In this document: piece after piece, positions 55,701 to 64,000 of the stretch | Numbering within the stretch: position 1 is the stretch's first letter | How the letters are laid out: the number at the start of each line of letters is the position of its first letter | Assembly (NCBI GenBank): GCA_018857735.1 | Contig: JABMCL010001864.1 | Span: forward strand, 25,001 to 89,000 | Direction: 5' to 3' | Length of the DNA stretch: 64,000 nt | Source: Alviniconcha marisindica | Taxonomy: Eukaryota > Mollusca > Gastropoda > Provannidae | Position numbers and translations under genes: made by a program | The notes under the pieces: generated by a model | Told to the model about the DNA's origin: nothing | Database searches by the model: none | What the model saw: only the letters and a program-made list of their open reading frames with translations

Positions 55701-58700
55701 TCTCAAGTTGCCAATCTGAGGTCACACCTTTGGGAAGCCAGTGTCCTCACACTCCCTGATCATCTCCGTGAAGAATGTAGCCCTGCTGGCGATGAACTGA
55801 GGGTCGAATGCTGACATAATGGAATTCAGCAGCAAGGCACTGAAATCATCAACAACAAAGACTCTTTCCTTTTATACACTGTAGAATGTTCACATCAATC
55901 AACTACTCCAAATACATAATGAAGCAAGAACTCTTCAACAGCACACCTTGAAAATACCTAACCAGAAGACACCCCAACAAGGTGACAATTCCCAAACCTG
56001 TCCTACCACACACACACATCAAATAAATAAGATGAACATTTAGAAACTGATTGGCCACACTAGCTTTTTTCCCTTGCTTCATGCCTGTTATGGCTCAGAC
56101 AATACTGATGACTTGCTATGGCCTAAGTGATACAGTGGAACTTCTGATGAGAGGCCACCCTGCTGTGAGACCACCCTTGTTTAAAGACCACTGTGGTGAG
56201 AGACCACCCAGATGAAAGACCACCCTGATGAAAGACCACCCTGGTGGGAAACCATATTGATGAGAGACCACCCTGATGAGGACCAACCTGGTGAAAGACC
56301 ACTCAGATGGAAGACCATCCTGATGACATACCACCCTGGGGAAAGACCACCCTGATAAAGACCACCCTGATGAGAGATAACCCTGTTTAAAAGGATGGGA
56401 GTGTGACATGGGGTTGAAAACACAGATGCTTTTAGCTGCAGGCAAAAAGCCAGCTGAGAAGTCTTCTGCTTTGTGTAGAGTGTCTGGCAACCTGTTGCAA
56501 AATGTGGATGCAGCATTGCACCCAAGTCCTTTTTCGCTCGTGTTCTCATTGAATCCAGAGATGCTGAGTCTGCGCTGGGAAGAGGAGCAGAAAAAATGAG
56601 ATGGACTTTATGGGGAAACAAGTTCCTGCAGATATTGTAGTGTTTTCCATTCTTAGGGTGATCTTAGAAGAGGGAAGCCGCTGTAGCACATACTTGTTGC
56701 AGTCATGCTTGCACTTGTCCAGGGTGGAGTTGAGCAGCGTATCGGAAGCCTTGTGAGCCAAACACTGCAGGATCCAGTCCAGGGCAGGGGAAAACAGGGT
56801 GAGGTAATGAGGCATCTCCATCTTCTGCATGGCCAGGATGTTCTGCACACTGTCCCCTTGCACCTGCATACAACAGAAGGAAAGCTAGTGAAGCATGGTT
56901 CGATACGCTTTCTTTTCCCTGTACATTCATGCACATCTAATTAGATGATTATGATACCATGTTCTTGTTCAGTAAACCACTGGTAAACAGTTCAAGTAGC
57001 AGTCACTTCCATAACATGCTCCCAAAATGTCTCCCAGTAAAGCTAACTAGACTTGGTACCATTGCAGTGGTATTCTGACAAAAAGCACCACCCTAACAGT
57101 AGTATCCCTCTCCCTGACAGAAAAAAACACACCCCACATTCCAAAGACAAGCAGGTCTGTTGCTTAAAAAACGAGCAGGTCCGTTACTTAAAAGACAAGT
57201 GGGTCTGTTGCTTAAAAGACAAACAGGTCTGTTGCAGGGTTCATTTCCATCAGACTGAGGAGCAGGATCAACAAACTCTTTAAAAAGACAAGATTAAATC
57301 TGGGTTTTAAAACATAAGGTCACACAAGATCAGTGGTCTTTCTGAAGATGGTCCTTTTTCACAGGTGGGTTCCACTGGGTTATCAAAGCAAACTCAAAAG
57401 CTACAGAACTGAATATTGTATGAAGATAGTTGCTAACACCAGTAACAGCTCCAACTATCTAATTTAACAAAGGTAGCCATTAGGTAGCAAGAGAAAGGCA
57501 GATTCAAGGGCTTACCTGTACAAAGCTGGCCAGGAAGTCATCAAAGCAAGGCAGCACATGGTCCTTTTTGCTTGGTGCCACCTGGATCCCAACCTGATAG
57601 ACAAGCCAGGTAATAAAATTTGTATCAGCATTACATGTTTACGAACAACGTAATTAAAAAGGGACTCTGTCAGCATTATATGTCTATGAACAAACACAAA
57701 TGTGACCAAAAGCAATATTCAATATACTTGATTATCATCAATGAACCCCCCTCCCCTCACTTCCCCCCAAAGGACTTACCCGTGACAAATAGCACCTTGC
57801 ATAGACAGCTACAAGTGGGTCTCCAATACCACGTGTCATCAGAGCAATTCGCTTCAAGGCTTCTGCATATTCCCTGTTTCAAATTAACAGAAAACATTAC
57901 ACAAGAACTGATTTACACACACAAGTACTTATATTATCTACAATGACATTAAAGATGACATGTTAACAGACTAATTTTCAAAGATGTGTTGTCCAGAATG
58001 TCCTGGCTATGAGAGATTAGAACTTAGAGCACAAAGTTCCCATGCGCCCATCATGTTCATATCTTATAAACTAAATAAGGCCATGTCTTCCCCAGTTTTA
58101 CCATTTCAGTTGATGTATTTGCAGAAGGCATCAGTGATGCAAAGCATGTGAAATTAGAGAAAACTTGGATGTGATCCCTACTTGTGACTTCTTTCTGTAT
58201 TTTCCCCCTTGTCCTATCAGCTGTACCAGCCTCAGAGGCACTGCTAACGTATTATGGGACTAGTATCTTGAGCAAAATCCCCTGCACCTACCCGGAAGTA
58301 AGGAAGCTGTATGACTTGAGAATGGCACACTCCACATAGAGTCTAGGAATCAGTTCACGGATGGAGGCAATTTTGAAGAACCAGTTCCGGCACGTCTCTT
58401 TAGCTGACTCTGGTACATCAGCTGGCGTAAAATTGGCTGTAAACACAAATCATAGCTTCATAGCAACACTCAAAACAAGATCAGACCTGATCAAAACAAA
58501 CAAAGGAACTTACTGGCGGAACAAAGAAACTTACAGATTTAACTGTGTAGCTAACCAAAACTTTATTTCTGCTGGGATGATGCAGAAACAGTTGTATCCC
58601 TAGCACGAGTTGACCGATTTTCCAATATTAACTGAACTGAAATAAAAACAAATGAAAAGAAAGCTCACATGGCAGTCGAACCGGTTTTGTACTGCCTGGT

Positions 58701-61700
58701 GGAAAATACTGCGCCTTCTCCAGTAAACGGTCATACACCAGACGACCTGAAAAGACAAACATTGGCAGGTAACGGTTAAGTTGTTAGTAATCAACCACTC
58801 TTCCTCAATGCTGTCTTTTCCCTAAGAGTTTTACCAAATCAAAATCAGACATCAAAACTGATCACCTGGCCTCCTTGAAGCATAATTTCACCCCTGCATG
58901 AATGGCAACTAAATTGGTGAGAAAAGTGAGTCTGCTTTTCAATGCTGCATAACATATTTGCTGACAAAGGGCATTTTTGTTTTTGTTTTTTGTTTGTTTG
59001 TTTTGTCAGCCCAGAATCAGCAGGCCTAAAGCAGTTTCTGACATTCATAAATATATTTAACATCCCCTTTGGAATGAACATAGCTATAAATGAGTTAAAC
59101 TTACTCCCATTATTCAAGCATTCTTCATCATATTCATGTGAATAATGTGAATGCATGATTGACCAAAGGCAGGCAGCTTTAACAGGTTAATCTAGTACAG
59201 TTTATACAACAAAATCAAAACAAAATACAAAACCAAAAAAAGCATATTACCAAAAGTGTCCAGAATTTCTGTGACCAGAACAAATTTGCTGGGGTAGAAA
59301 TGGATTACTGAGGTGTCTGCCAACAGCTTGGAGCACTGCACACAAACAGCCAGGTAATACAGCTTTAACATCCCGTTCTATGGGAACAATAAAAATAGGA
59401 TGCCAAAAAAAACCATTTATCCCATTTGCGAGTTTTTGTTTTTTCAAGTCAGTTCAATATGAGACTGAATACTAACCACCGCAGCTGAAAAGGTTCTTAT
59501 GTCTCATTTTATTTTTTACTGTCCCTTGTACAATGAATAAGTGAATTAATGAAAATTGACACACAGTGCATAAAAACTTCCACATAAAACCTTGTGTGTT
59601 CCCAGTGCAAGATATGTGCAGAAAAAATATACAAAGGGAATGGGATAGGGAGGGGGTGGAGGGGTGGAGTGTGGAGGAAGGAAGGAGGGGTGGGGCAGAA
59701 GCAAGAAAATGCTGGACTGCAGCACATTTTGAAGTTGTGTAGCTGCAACAGGTAACTGTTCAGGTTTTATTAGAACACTGCTGTGACAAGCTCTACCTTT
59801 AGACCACTTGGAATGAGGCAGTGACCATACTTTGTGTTCCCAGGTTTCTAATACAATGCACAAATGATCCAGTTCCGTATGTATTAAACATGCTTATTTC
59901 TCAAAAAGCATTGTATTTTTATCTTTTATTTTTATCATGTAAACATAAAACTTTAATAAAAACATGTTTAAAAAATGTTAAAGACCATCTGCATATCAAA
60001 AGCTTTTTACTCTAAACACTAAAACAAGATTTTGTCATGAAATTTTGTCTGGATTTTAAGCTCTCTAGCTGTCATTGGTCAAGTTTCAGCTTTACTGCAG
60101 TGTTCAACCAAGAAGGGTGAGGGGTATCTTCTGTGTTTCAATGCTATGATGAAAGCATATGAACTGTAACGTAACACTGCCTGAATAAAACAGGTTTTAG
60201 AAAAATAAAAAATAAAACCCAGGAAGGATGATGGAGAGGGTGGCTAAAAAGGGAAGAGGATTTGATAATTGCTTTTAACACCAAGAAGAGGAAGACCCAA
60301 GAAAGAAAAATAGCCACAAGCAAACAAAAAAGAGAGAAAAAAAGCCAGAACAGCCAACAGCACACACACATACATACACACACACACACGCCAATCCCCA
60401 AAAAACAGGGACACAACAACAGATCGTTTATTTTGAACACCCAGTCAATTGCACAGGTAACATCTGGGTGGAAACAAAACACAAGGAAAAAACGATACCT
60501 GGATAGCTATTTTGAGTGACTTGACTCGCTGGTCTTGCTCCCAAGCTGTGATGAGGGCCTGGTTGAGTTCCTCTATGCGTTTGACATAGTCCTGCTGACT
60601 AAGGTTCATCATCTCCTTCACCGAGCCCTGCACATGCAACCACACAGTGACTGACACCATGCCCACTCAAGTCGGCATGATGTTTTTGTACACCTCTCTT
60701 CTTGTCTGTCACTCAAATGGAAACTCTGACTTTCTGCACAGTGGTTTCCAAGCACTGCAGGTCATTCAGGCTGCTGAAAAGCTTCCTCGCCACCGGCCCT
60801 AACTGATGCCCGAGGGTGTCACGTAGTGGGCAAGCCTACAGCAGATGTTCTGTTTTCATGCTGACGGTTTGACAGGGGCAGAGTTCTGATGGACCAGTTC
60901 TGAACCTGGTGAAAAGGTTGTGGTCCTGGTGGTTGCTTTTATCATGCATGCACAAGAAGGAAGGGTCTAACCACTGAGTTCTGTCTTCAGCCAAGCAAAA
61001 TACATCAGCACATTATTTTCATACTAGATTTTTTTCTCTCAAGAAAATGAATAAATAAGAACATACACAGAACGTGCACCAAAATGGCAGCAGTGTCGGG
61101 TGACAGCATCCAAATAACAACCAACAGCATCCCACTTCAGTGGATATTTAAAAAAAAACACTATGTAAAGCTGCAGATGCTGATTCAGAGTCACATGTGG
61201 CTATAACAGTGCAGTGAGACTGCTCAGTAGAAGAGAATAGTGCTATACAAAAAGCAACCAATCAATTGTGTAGTCAAGACCAGGAAAGTAGGACAGTTTC
61301 CCCAAGCAGATAATCAGCAGATCTGTTCCTCTCCCCAAAGTAGAGACTGGAAATCAGTAGTTCCTCTATAAAAATGGTTTGCATAGTCAAGACCAAGTGA
61401 AGTGGGATGTATTTTTCCCAAGAAGATGTTCAGCAGTTCTGCTCAGTCTCCCCAAGGTACATACCAGTAATCAGTAGTTCCACTGTGCAAGTTGGTTGTG
61501 TAGTCATGACCAAGAGAAAAAAGGGGCTGAGTTTTGCCAAGTACAGAATCATTTAGTCACATCATTCACAGAACACAATACCTCTTCAAAGTCATCCAGC
61601 TGCTCCAGGCGGTTTCGGACTTTATCTGTTACTGTGGTTGGGTGCTGCTGGGTCTTGATCACCACTTTGGAAACAAAGAGGTTAAGTTTGAAGGTATGGA

Positions 61701-64000
61701 AAAGACCTTTAAAAGACAAGGCAATTATATCTCATAACTGATAGTGTGTAGTAGTCTGCTATTTAAAACCAGTGTGAAACATGTAAAGTTCTTGCTACAT
61801 TAATTTTGCTTACAAATATGTTAATTTACCACTTACTGACCAATTCCATTTTACTTCCTCAAAAAATAGTTACAATCTTTTTATTAAGTATTAGAGGAAG
61901 ATACTGAGGCCTATACATAAAGAAAATGACATGAATATGTGTGAAATCCAACTTTTTTATTTTCACTTTATTTTTCCTAAGATTTTTTTTTTACAACCTT
62001 ACAGACTTTTTTAAAATTATTTTATTGTGTTGACATCTATTGGGCGATTCAGCGAAGCTGGTTTGCTAGAGTGAATGCGCTTTGTAATCTTTCGTGCAAG
62101 AAGTCGCGAGAGGTCGCAGCGCACATCCAGGCTGATTTCTGAGTAGGCGTTGCTTCACACTGTGTATAACAGTGAAAGTTGAACCTAGAATCGTGAAGCA
62201 GTACAAATGCCAATACTGCTGCAGTTGCAAAGATCACCGTGGAAAGGGGATGGAGGGTGGAAAAAAAGGGTCTTTGCGTAATTTTTTGGCTGACCAGAAG
62301 ATCGCAAGTTCGTAGAAAAAATGCGTTTTGGGGCATCCTATAGCACGAGCAACAAGATATTGCTTATTTCCAGACACATTATGACTACGGGCCTCAAAAA
62401 ATGCCTTTAAGTTGGCAGTGTAAAATTTGCAAATTCACTGTCACCACCTACCAGTGTGAAGAAAGTATGCACCGGAAGTAAAAGCAGCCAAGGGACTTAA
62501 GCGATGCCGGGCAAAAGTCAAGAGAGTTAACAACCCCGCCTGAATCGCCCAATATGGAGGGCATTTTTTTTGGGGGGGGGGGGGAGGGTTCCAGCTACGA
62601 AGGCAGATGTTCCTTGAATTTTACTTTCTTTTATTTACGTGTTCATTTTCTAACACCTCCCCCCCCCCCCCACACACACACACACACTCAAGTTAATACA
62701 CTTCAACAGCTTCAGCAGAAATTGCATAACTGACATGGCAAATTGTGGAATGTCCTGGAATTTCCCAGTGTCCATAGTAAAGACTGTCATACCCTTTTCT
62801 TTGTCAGAAGCAGAGAGAAAACTGGTTGTGATGGACAGCTTTTCTGAAGTTGTGAACTTAGCCAGAATCCCGGCTTTCTTGGATGACCACGGCTCAAAGG
62901 ATTCATCCAAACCATCTGATTTACCGAGAGCCTCTTTTTTCTGCAGACAGAAAATGCTAAAGTATTACCTTTACATGCAAGCTTAGGCAGTTTTATGGTG
63001 GATTCTCACTGTGAATTCGATGACAGGCAAAGATGTAATGCACACACCATTCAAACAGGCAACCAAAGTCCACACCTTTTTAAGCATGCACCTGGCTGGA
63101 TAATAAATAAATGATTTCAACAGCCATTGTGGCATTTGTTTGCTTCTAGAAACCATGTCAATAACTTTTCTGGATATACACTTTGCAGCAGTCTAAAACA
63201 AAATAGGTGAACAGACAGTCCATGGGCCAGGTATTGGAGACAATGTTTTTTTGGATAGCTCAGTATGTGTCATTTCAATATCTGCTTGTCTGCGAGATGA
63301 ATTGCTCTGCTTTTAGGGATTATCTGATATGGTACATAGCAGCTGGGGGAGGGTTTTGATACCTGGCCCATGGACTAAGAGATCTTCAGTGTAATACATA
63401 GACCTTGAGAGACTGGTGTTGCATTAAAGGGGAACTGAGCTCAAAAAGCATCATGGGTCCTACCCACAGGAATGGAATATACCGCCCTTGCTGTTAAAAA
63501 GCAACATCTGAAAGTCACGAAAACATGACTGTGGGTGATGATTTTTGAGACCAGCTGTCTGCATTAATGATGTCAGCTTGTGAGGCCAGCTTGTGTGGCA
63601 ATAGAATCATTACTATCAACTGCATCACATGAAAACTTCTGTTTGCTCTTCATTGGTAATAAGCAAACCAACATGGCTGCACCCTGAGGAGCTCAAATTT
63701 GAACCAAAAAAAGTACTTCTTTTGCATAAATATTGATATATAACAACCAAATGAAGCCTAAAGATGATAACATTTGCACATTTTCCACATTTACAGGCTG
63801 ACTTGCATCCTCAGTTCAGTTCCCCTTTAACCACACCATTACTCAGTACTCCACCTTTTCACTACTACTTCTGGCCCTGGCATCTGGCTCAGCTTCAGCA
63901 GCAAATCTGGACAGTGGGTCAGCCCCTTCAAAGGCCAGACTGACAGCTCCATCTGCCCCAAGTGGATCTCCTGAACTTAGCGGGTCAACAAAGTCCTTCT
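43354..64000 (-). CDS. VPS35L: VPS35L (C16orf62), Retriever scaffold subunit, nearly complete
   Basis: The product is the central helical-solenoid subunit of Retriever (VPS35L-VPS26C-VPS29), which recycles SNX17 cargo from endosomes together with the CCC and WASH complexes. Exons in transcription order: 64000-63855 (partial), 62940-62793, 61664-61582, 60627-60499, 59377-59251, 58746-58669, 58436-58292, 57873-57780, 57593-57516, 56863-56694, 55839-55728, 54868-54752, 54431-54378, 53758-53615, 51661-51576, 51466-51386, 50649-50487, 50122-50045, 49274-49160, 48116-47977, 46344-46179, 45112-44994, 43999-43853, 43443-43354. All junctions are in phase; 935 codons are visible against about 963 in human. 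Landmarks: [83 protein letters not shown] and [17 protein letters not shown]. Only the first few dozen residues lie outside the window. Confidence 0.96.
44570..44880 (-). mobile_element. tRNA-derived SINE
   Basis: On the - strand the head reads tggcctagcagcaaggcatt followed by ggctggtaagcagaggg and the B-box ggtttgaatc (plus 44818-44828), the layout of a tRNA-related pol III promoter. The body runs leftward to the tail gtaagccttgtgtttt and gacattaagcgccatatttac. It sits in a VPS35L intron in the same orientation as the gene. A functional tRNA gene is excluded because no anticodon stem or acceptor stem can be drawn. Confidence 0.7.
46372..47540. repeat. 56-bp minisatellite, about 21 units
   Basis: The unit includes ggattttaacgtcctgtcaa, ccgcacagggtcacctcag and ttagcaagttagtcatt. 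Units are highly alike at the left and more diverged to the right (spacers ttagctggtcactggatc). The array begins within 30 bases of the acceptor of the exon ending at 46344. Single related copies occur at about 3280-3328, 20235-20265, 27720-27762 and 40955-41010. Confidence 0.95.
48540..49060. repeat. ~66-bp irregular minisatellite
   Basis: Repeated blocks tcctgcatttccctactgct, tgtgtgaagaacataatgta and gactagagtctgg, about eight copies with deletions. The block agactggagtccag-type also appears just beside the donor of exon 49160-49274 (gactggggtctggtcccaac), suggesting that the array grew from the intron start. Confidence 0.85.
49160..49274 (-). CDS. VPS35L: VPS35L exon [14 protein letters not shown]
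   Basis: 115 bp encoding [20 protein letters not shown] then [16 protein letters not shown] plus one base. It matches vertebrate ACVAYCFITIPSL...SGQVALANQCLSQ. A decayed partial copy of this exon lies 148 bp upstream in the transcription direction (49352-49455). Confidence 0.95.
49352..49455 (-). pseudogene. Decayed partial duplicate of a VPS35L exon
   Basis: The segment matches 49204-49307 at a fixed offset of 148 bp and includes an acceptor (ttttgcag) and about 70 exonic bases. Its frame reads [20 protein letters not shown] and reaches TGA at 49345-49347. The half of the exon carrying SGQVALLNQ and the donor is missing. It looks like a local duplication that has drifted, with no sign of coding constraint. 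Confidence 0.85.
49610..49720. repeat. (TG)n microsatellite
   Basis: A tgcatg/tgtg-rich lead-in and then an uninterrupted TG tract of about 50 bp in a VPS35L intron. Confidence 0.96.
50487..50649 (-). CDS. VPS35L: VPS35L exon [16 protein letters not shown]
   Basis: 163 bp; begins with one base of an Asn codon and encodes [15 protein letters not shown], then [18 protein letters not shown] and [11 protein letters not shown]. Its acceptor (tctgcggcag) is the first unit of a 42-bp array that extends upstream, so the array starts exactly at the exon edge. Confidence 0.93.
50650..51180. repeat. 42-bp array starting at a splice acceptor
   Basis: Units starting at 50650, 50692, 50734 and 50776 read ctg(c/t)(c/t)gcagacacaagt, then cagtttgtgataatcataat and gaaca; further units to about 51180 are degenerate. 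The first unit contains the true acceptor of exon 50487-50649 on the - strand; the next three reproduce the tgtgtctgc(g/a)(g/a)cag acceptor-like sequence. Confidence 0.93.
52300..53635. repeat. ~188-bp array copying an exon end and 5' splice site
   Basis: Seven units, with the ctgacca landmark at 52668, 52854, 53044, 53234, 53420 and the true exon edge at 53610; an earlier degenerate unit lies near 52486. Spacing is 186 or 190. Units are of two types (cactgggactaaac with acaaaagtccccttcc, and cacctgaactaaac with gtccacctcctgc), ordered A A B A B A from 52600 on. Each carries ctgaccagcgcaaa(g/c)ag, which is donor plus 14-15 coding bases. Confidence 0.95.
53615..53758 (-). CDS. VPS35L: VPS35L exon flanked by arrays copying both its edges
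   Basis: 48 codons from [20 protein letters not shown] to DFSQLFAL, phase 0 at both ends. The last 15 coding bases plus the donor gtcagt are repeated in the ~188-bp array at 52300-53610. The first coding bases plus the acceptor are repeated in the 72-bp array at 53739-53955. The true exon is recognised because only it carries the full conserved reading frame. Confidence 0.93.
53739..53955. repeat. 72-bp array copying an exon start and 3' splice site
   Basis: Three units with gttcacttcac at 53744, 53816 and 53888, an exact period of 72. Unit 1 includes the true exon start and acceptor; unit 3 keeps cttctgtttgtg (an intact acceptor on the - strand); unit 2 has lost it (ctaatgtttgtg). The period is a multiple of three, producing a spurious 24-residue repeat on the + strand. 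Confidence 0.93.
56130..56400. repeat. 18-bp array in a GACCACCC element
   Basis: About 14 imperfect units of gaccaccctgatgagaga. The left edge reads tacagtggaacttctgatg, like the ends of the element at 926-1140. The - strand open frame of Trp-Ser-Phe repeats is an artefact of the period being a multiple of three. Confidence 0.85.
57142..57240. repeat. 26-bp tandem repeat, about four units
   Basis: Units of gacaagcaggtctgttgctt plus aaaa with minor changes, in a VPS35L intron. No relation to an exon was seen. Confidence 0.85.
58292..58436 (-). CDS. VPS35L: VPS35L exon with [20 protein letters not shown]
   Basis: 145 bp with two split codons. The block [20 protein letters not shown] and the following LYVECAILK are the strongest identity to vertebrate VPS35L in the window and fix the gene assignment. 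Acceptor tgtttacag, donor gtaggt. Confidence 0.95.
60730..60925 (-). mobile_element. LINE RNase H tail fragment
   Basis: On the - strand a frame with one stop reads [16 protein letters not shown], then TEHLL, stop, [20 protein letters not shown]. The Cys-Pro-Cys and EHLL-CPL order is the C-terminal zinc-finger-like motif found after RNase H in Jockey-superfamily ORF2. It is a short dead fragment. Confidence 0.7.
61267..61520. repeat. ~115-bp tandem repeat, just over two units
   Basis: tgtgtagtcaagaccag, then cagcag.tctgttc.tctccccaa and aatcagtagttcc recur at 61271, 61384 and 61501 (spacings 113 and 117). It lies between two VPS35L exons and shares no exon sequence. Confidence 0.8.
62040..62552. 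mobile_element. 513-bp MITE with TTGGGCGATTCAG ends
   Basis: The left end ttgggcgattcag (62040-62052) is matched by the right end ctgaatcgcccaa (62540-62552), a perfect 13-bp terminal inverted repeat. TA flanks both sides (62038-62039 and 62553-62554), consistent with a TA target-site duplication. The interior has no complete transposase; a - strand frame with [12 protein letters not shown] is probably a remnant of a parent element. It lies in a VPS35L intron. Confidence 0.85.
63217..63376. repeat. 160-bp segment with perfect 18-bp inverted ends
   Basis: agtccatgggccaggtat (63217-63234) is the exact reverse complement of atacctggcccatggact (63359-63376), with 124 bases between. No target-site duplication or coding sequence was seen. 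It could be a short foldback element or a structured intronic RNA. Confidence 0.8.
63855..64000 (-). CDS. VPS35L: VPS35L N-terminal exon (cut by window end)
   Basis: The visible part encodes three DPL motifs: [12 protein letters not shown] and ADPLSRF, then ARARSSSEK at donor gtggag. The N-terminal low-complexity segment of VPS35L wraps the complex and contacts VPS29 in vertebrates; Pro-Leu motifs of this kind suit a VPS29 pocket, which is inference. The exon continues beyond 64000. Confidence 0.8.

Noticed and set aside
56116..56621. Trp-Ser-rich frames on the - strand
   Set aside because: They follow from an 18-bp tandem repeat, with no splice context.

Overview
This is a window of animal nuclear DNA. 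It has spliced genes with small phase-consistent exons, long AT-rich introns, many simple-sequence tracts, decayed non-LTR retrotransposons, a tRNA-derived SINE and several minisatellites. No bacterial or viral genes were seen. The proteins resemble vertebrate orthologues at the level expected of a distant invertebrate. The repeat style (motifs such as taaattggtgttttacgcc, and AGGTCA-rich dispersed repeats) suggests a marine lophotrochozoan, probably a gastropod mollusc. That placement is inference; the identity of the three genes is much firmer.

Layout. (1) 1-8571, + strand: the 3' part of PIGQ/GPI1, a subunit of the GPI-GlcNAc transferase. Seven exons are visible and the 5' end lies outside the window. 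Two of its introns are GC-AG. (2) 8572-16540: gene-free, repeat-rich DNA with two decayed LINE families, SINE tails and a CpG-rich, GTCA/CACTG-rich block. (3) 16541-36508, + strand: ATF7IP (MCAF1/windei), the nuclear partner of the H3K9 methyltransferase SETDB1. A candidate CRE/NRF1-type promoter and non-coding first exon lie at about 16.55-16.72 kb. Eleven coding exons give a complete 1148-residue reading frame with a coiled coil, a SUMO-interaction motif and a C-terminal fibronectin type III domain. (4) 36509-43353: tail-to-tail spacer and 3' UTRs. (5) 43354-64000, - strand: VPS35L (C16orf62), the scaffold of the endosomal Retriever complex. Twenty-four exons (935 codons) are visible and only the N-terminal start is missing.

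The three genes act in separate pathways (GPI-anchor synthesis in the ER, heterochromatin/SUMO signalling in the nucleus, endosomal recycling) and I see no operon-like relationship. All exon boundaries were chosen by joint use of splice signals, reading phase and similarity to remembered vertebrate families; every internal junction given is phase-consistent.

The most unusual feature is recurrent local duplication at exon edges. ATF7IP has a 100-bp tandem duplication that copies an entire 3' splice site plus 61 coding bases. VPS35L has a decayed duplicated exon. One VPS35L exon is flanked by a ~188-bp array that copies its 5' splice site and by a 72-bp array that copies its 3' splice site. A 42-bp array starts exactly at another acceptor. 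A 56-bp array of about 21 units sits just upstream of a further acceptor. Whether these decoy splice sites are used is the main open question.
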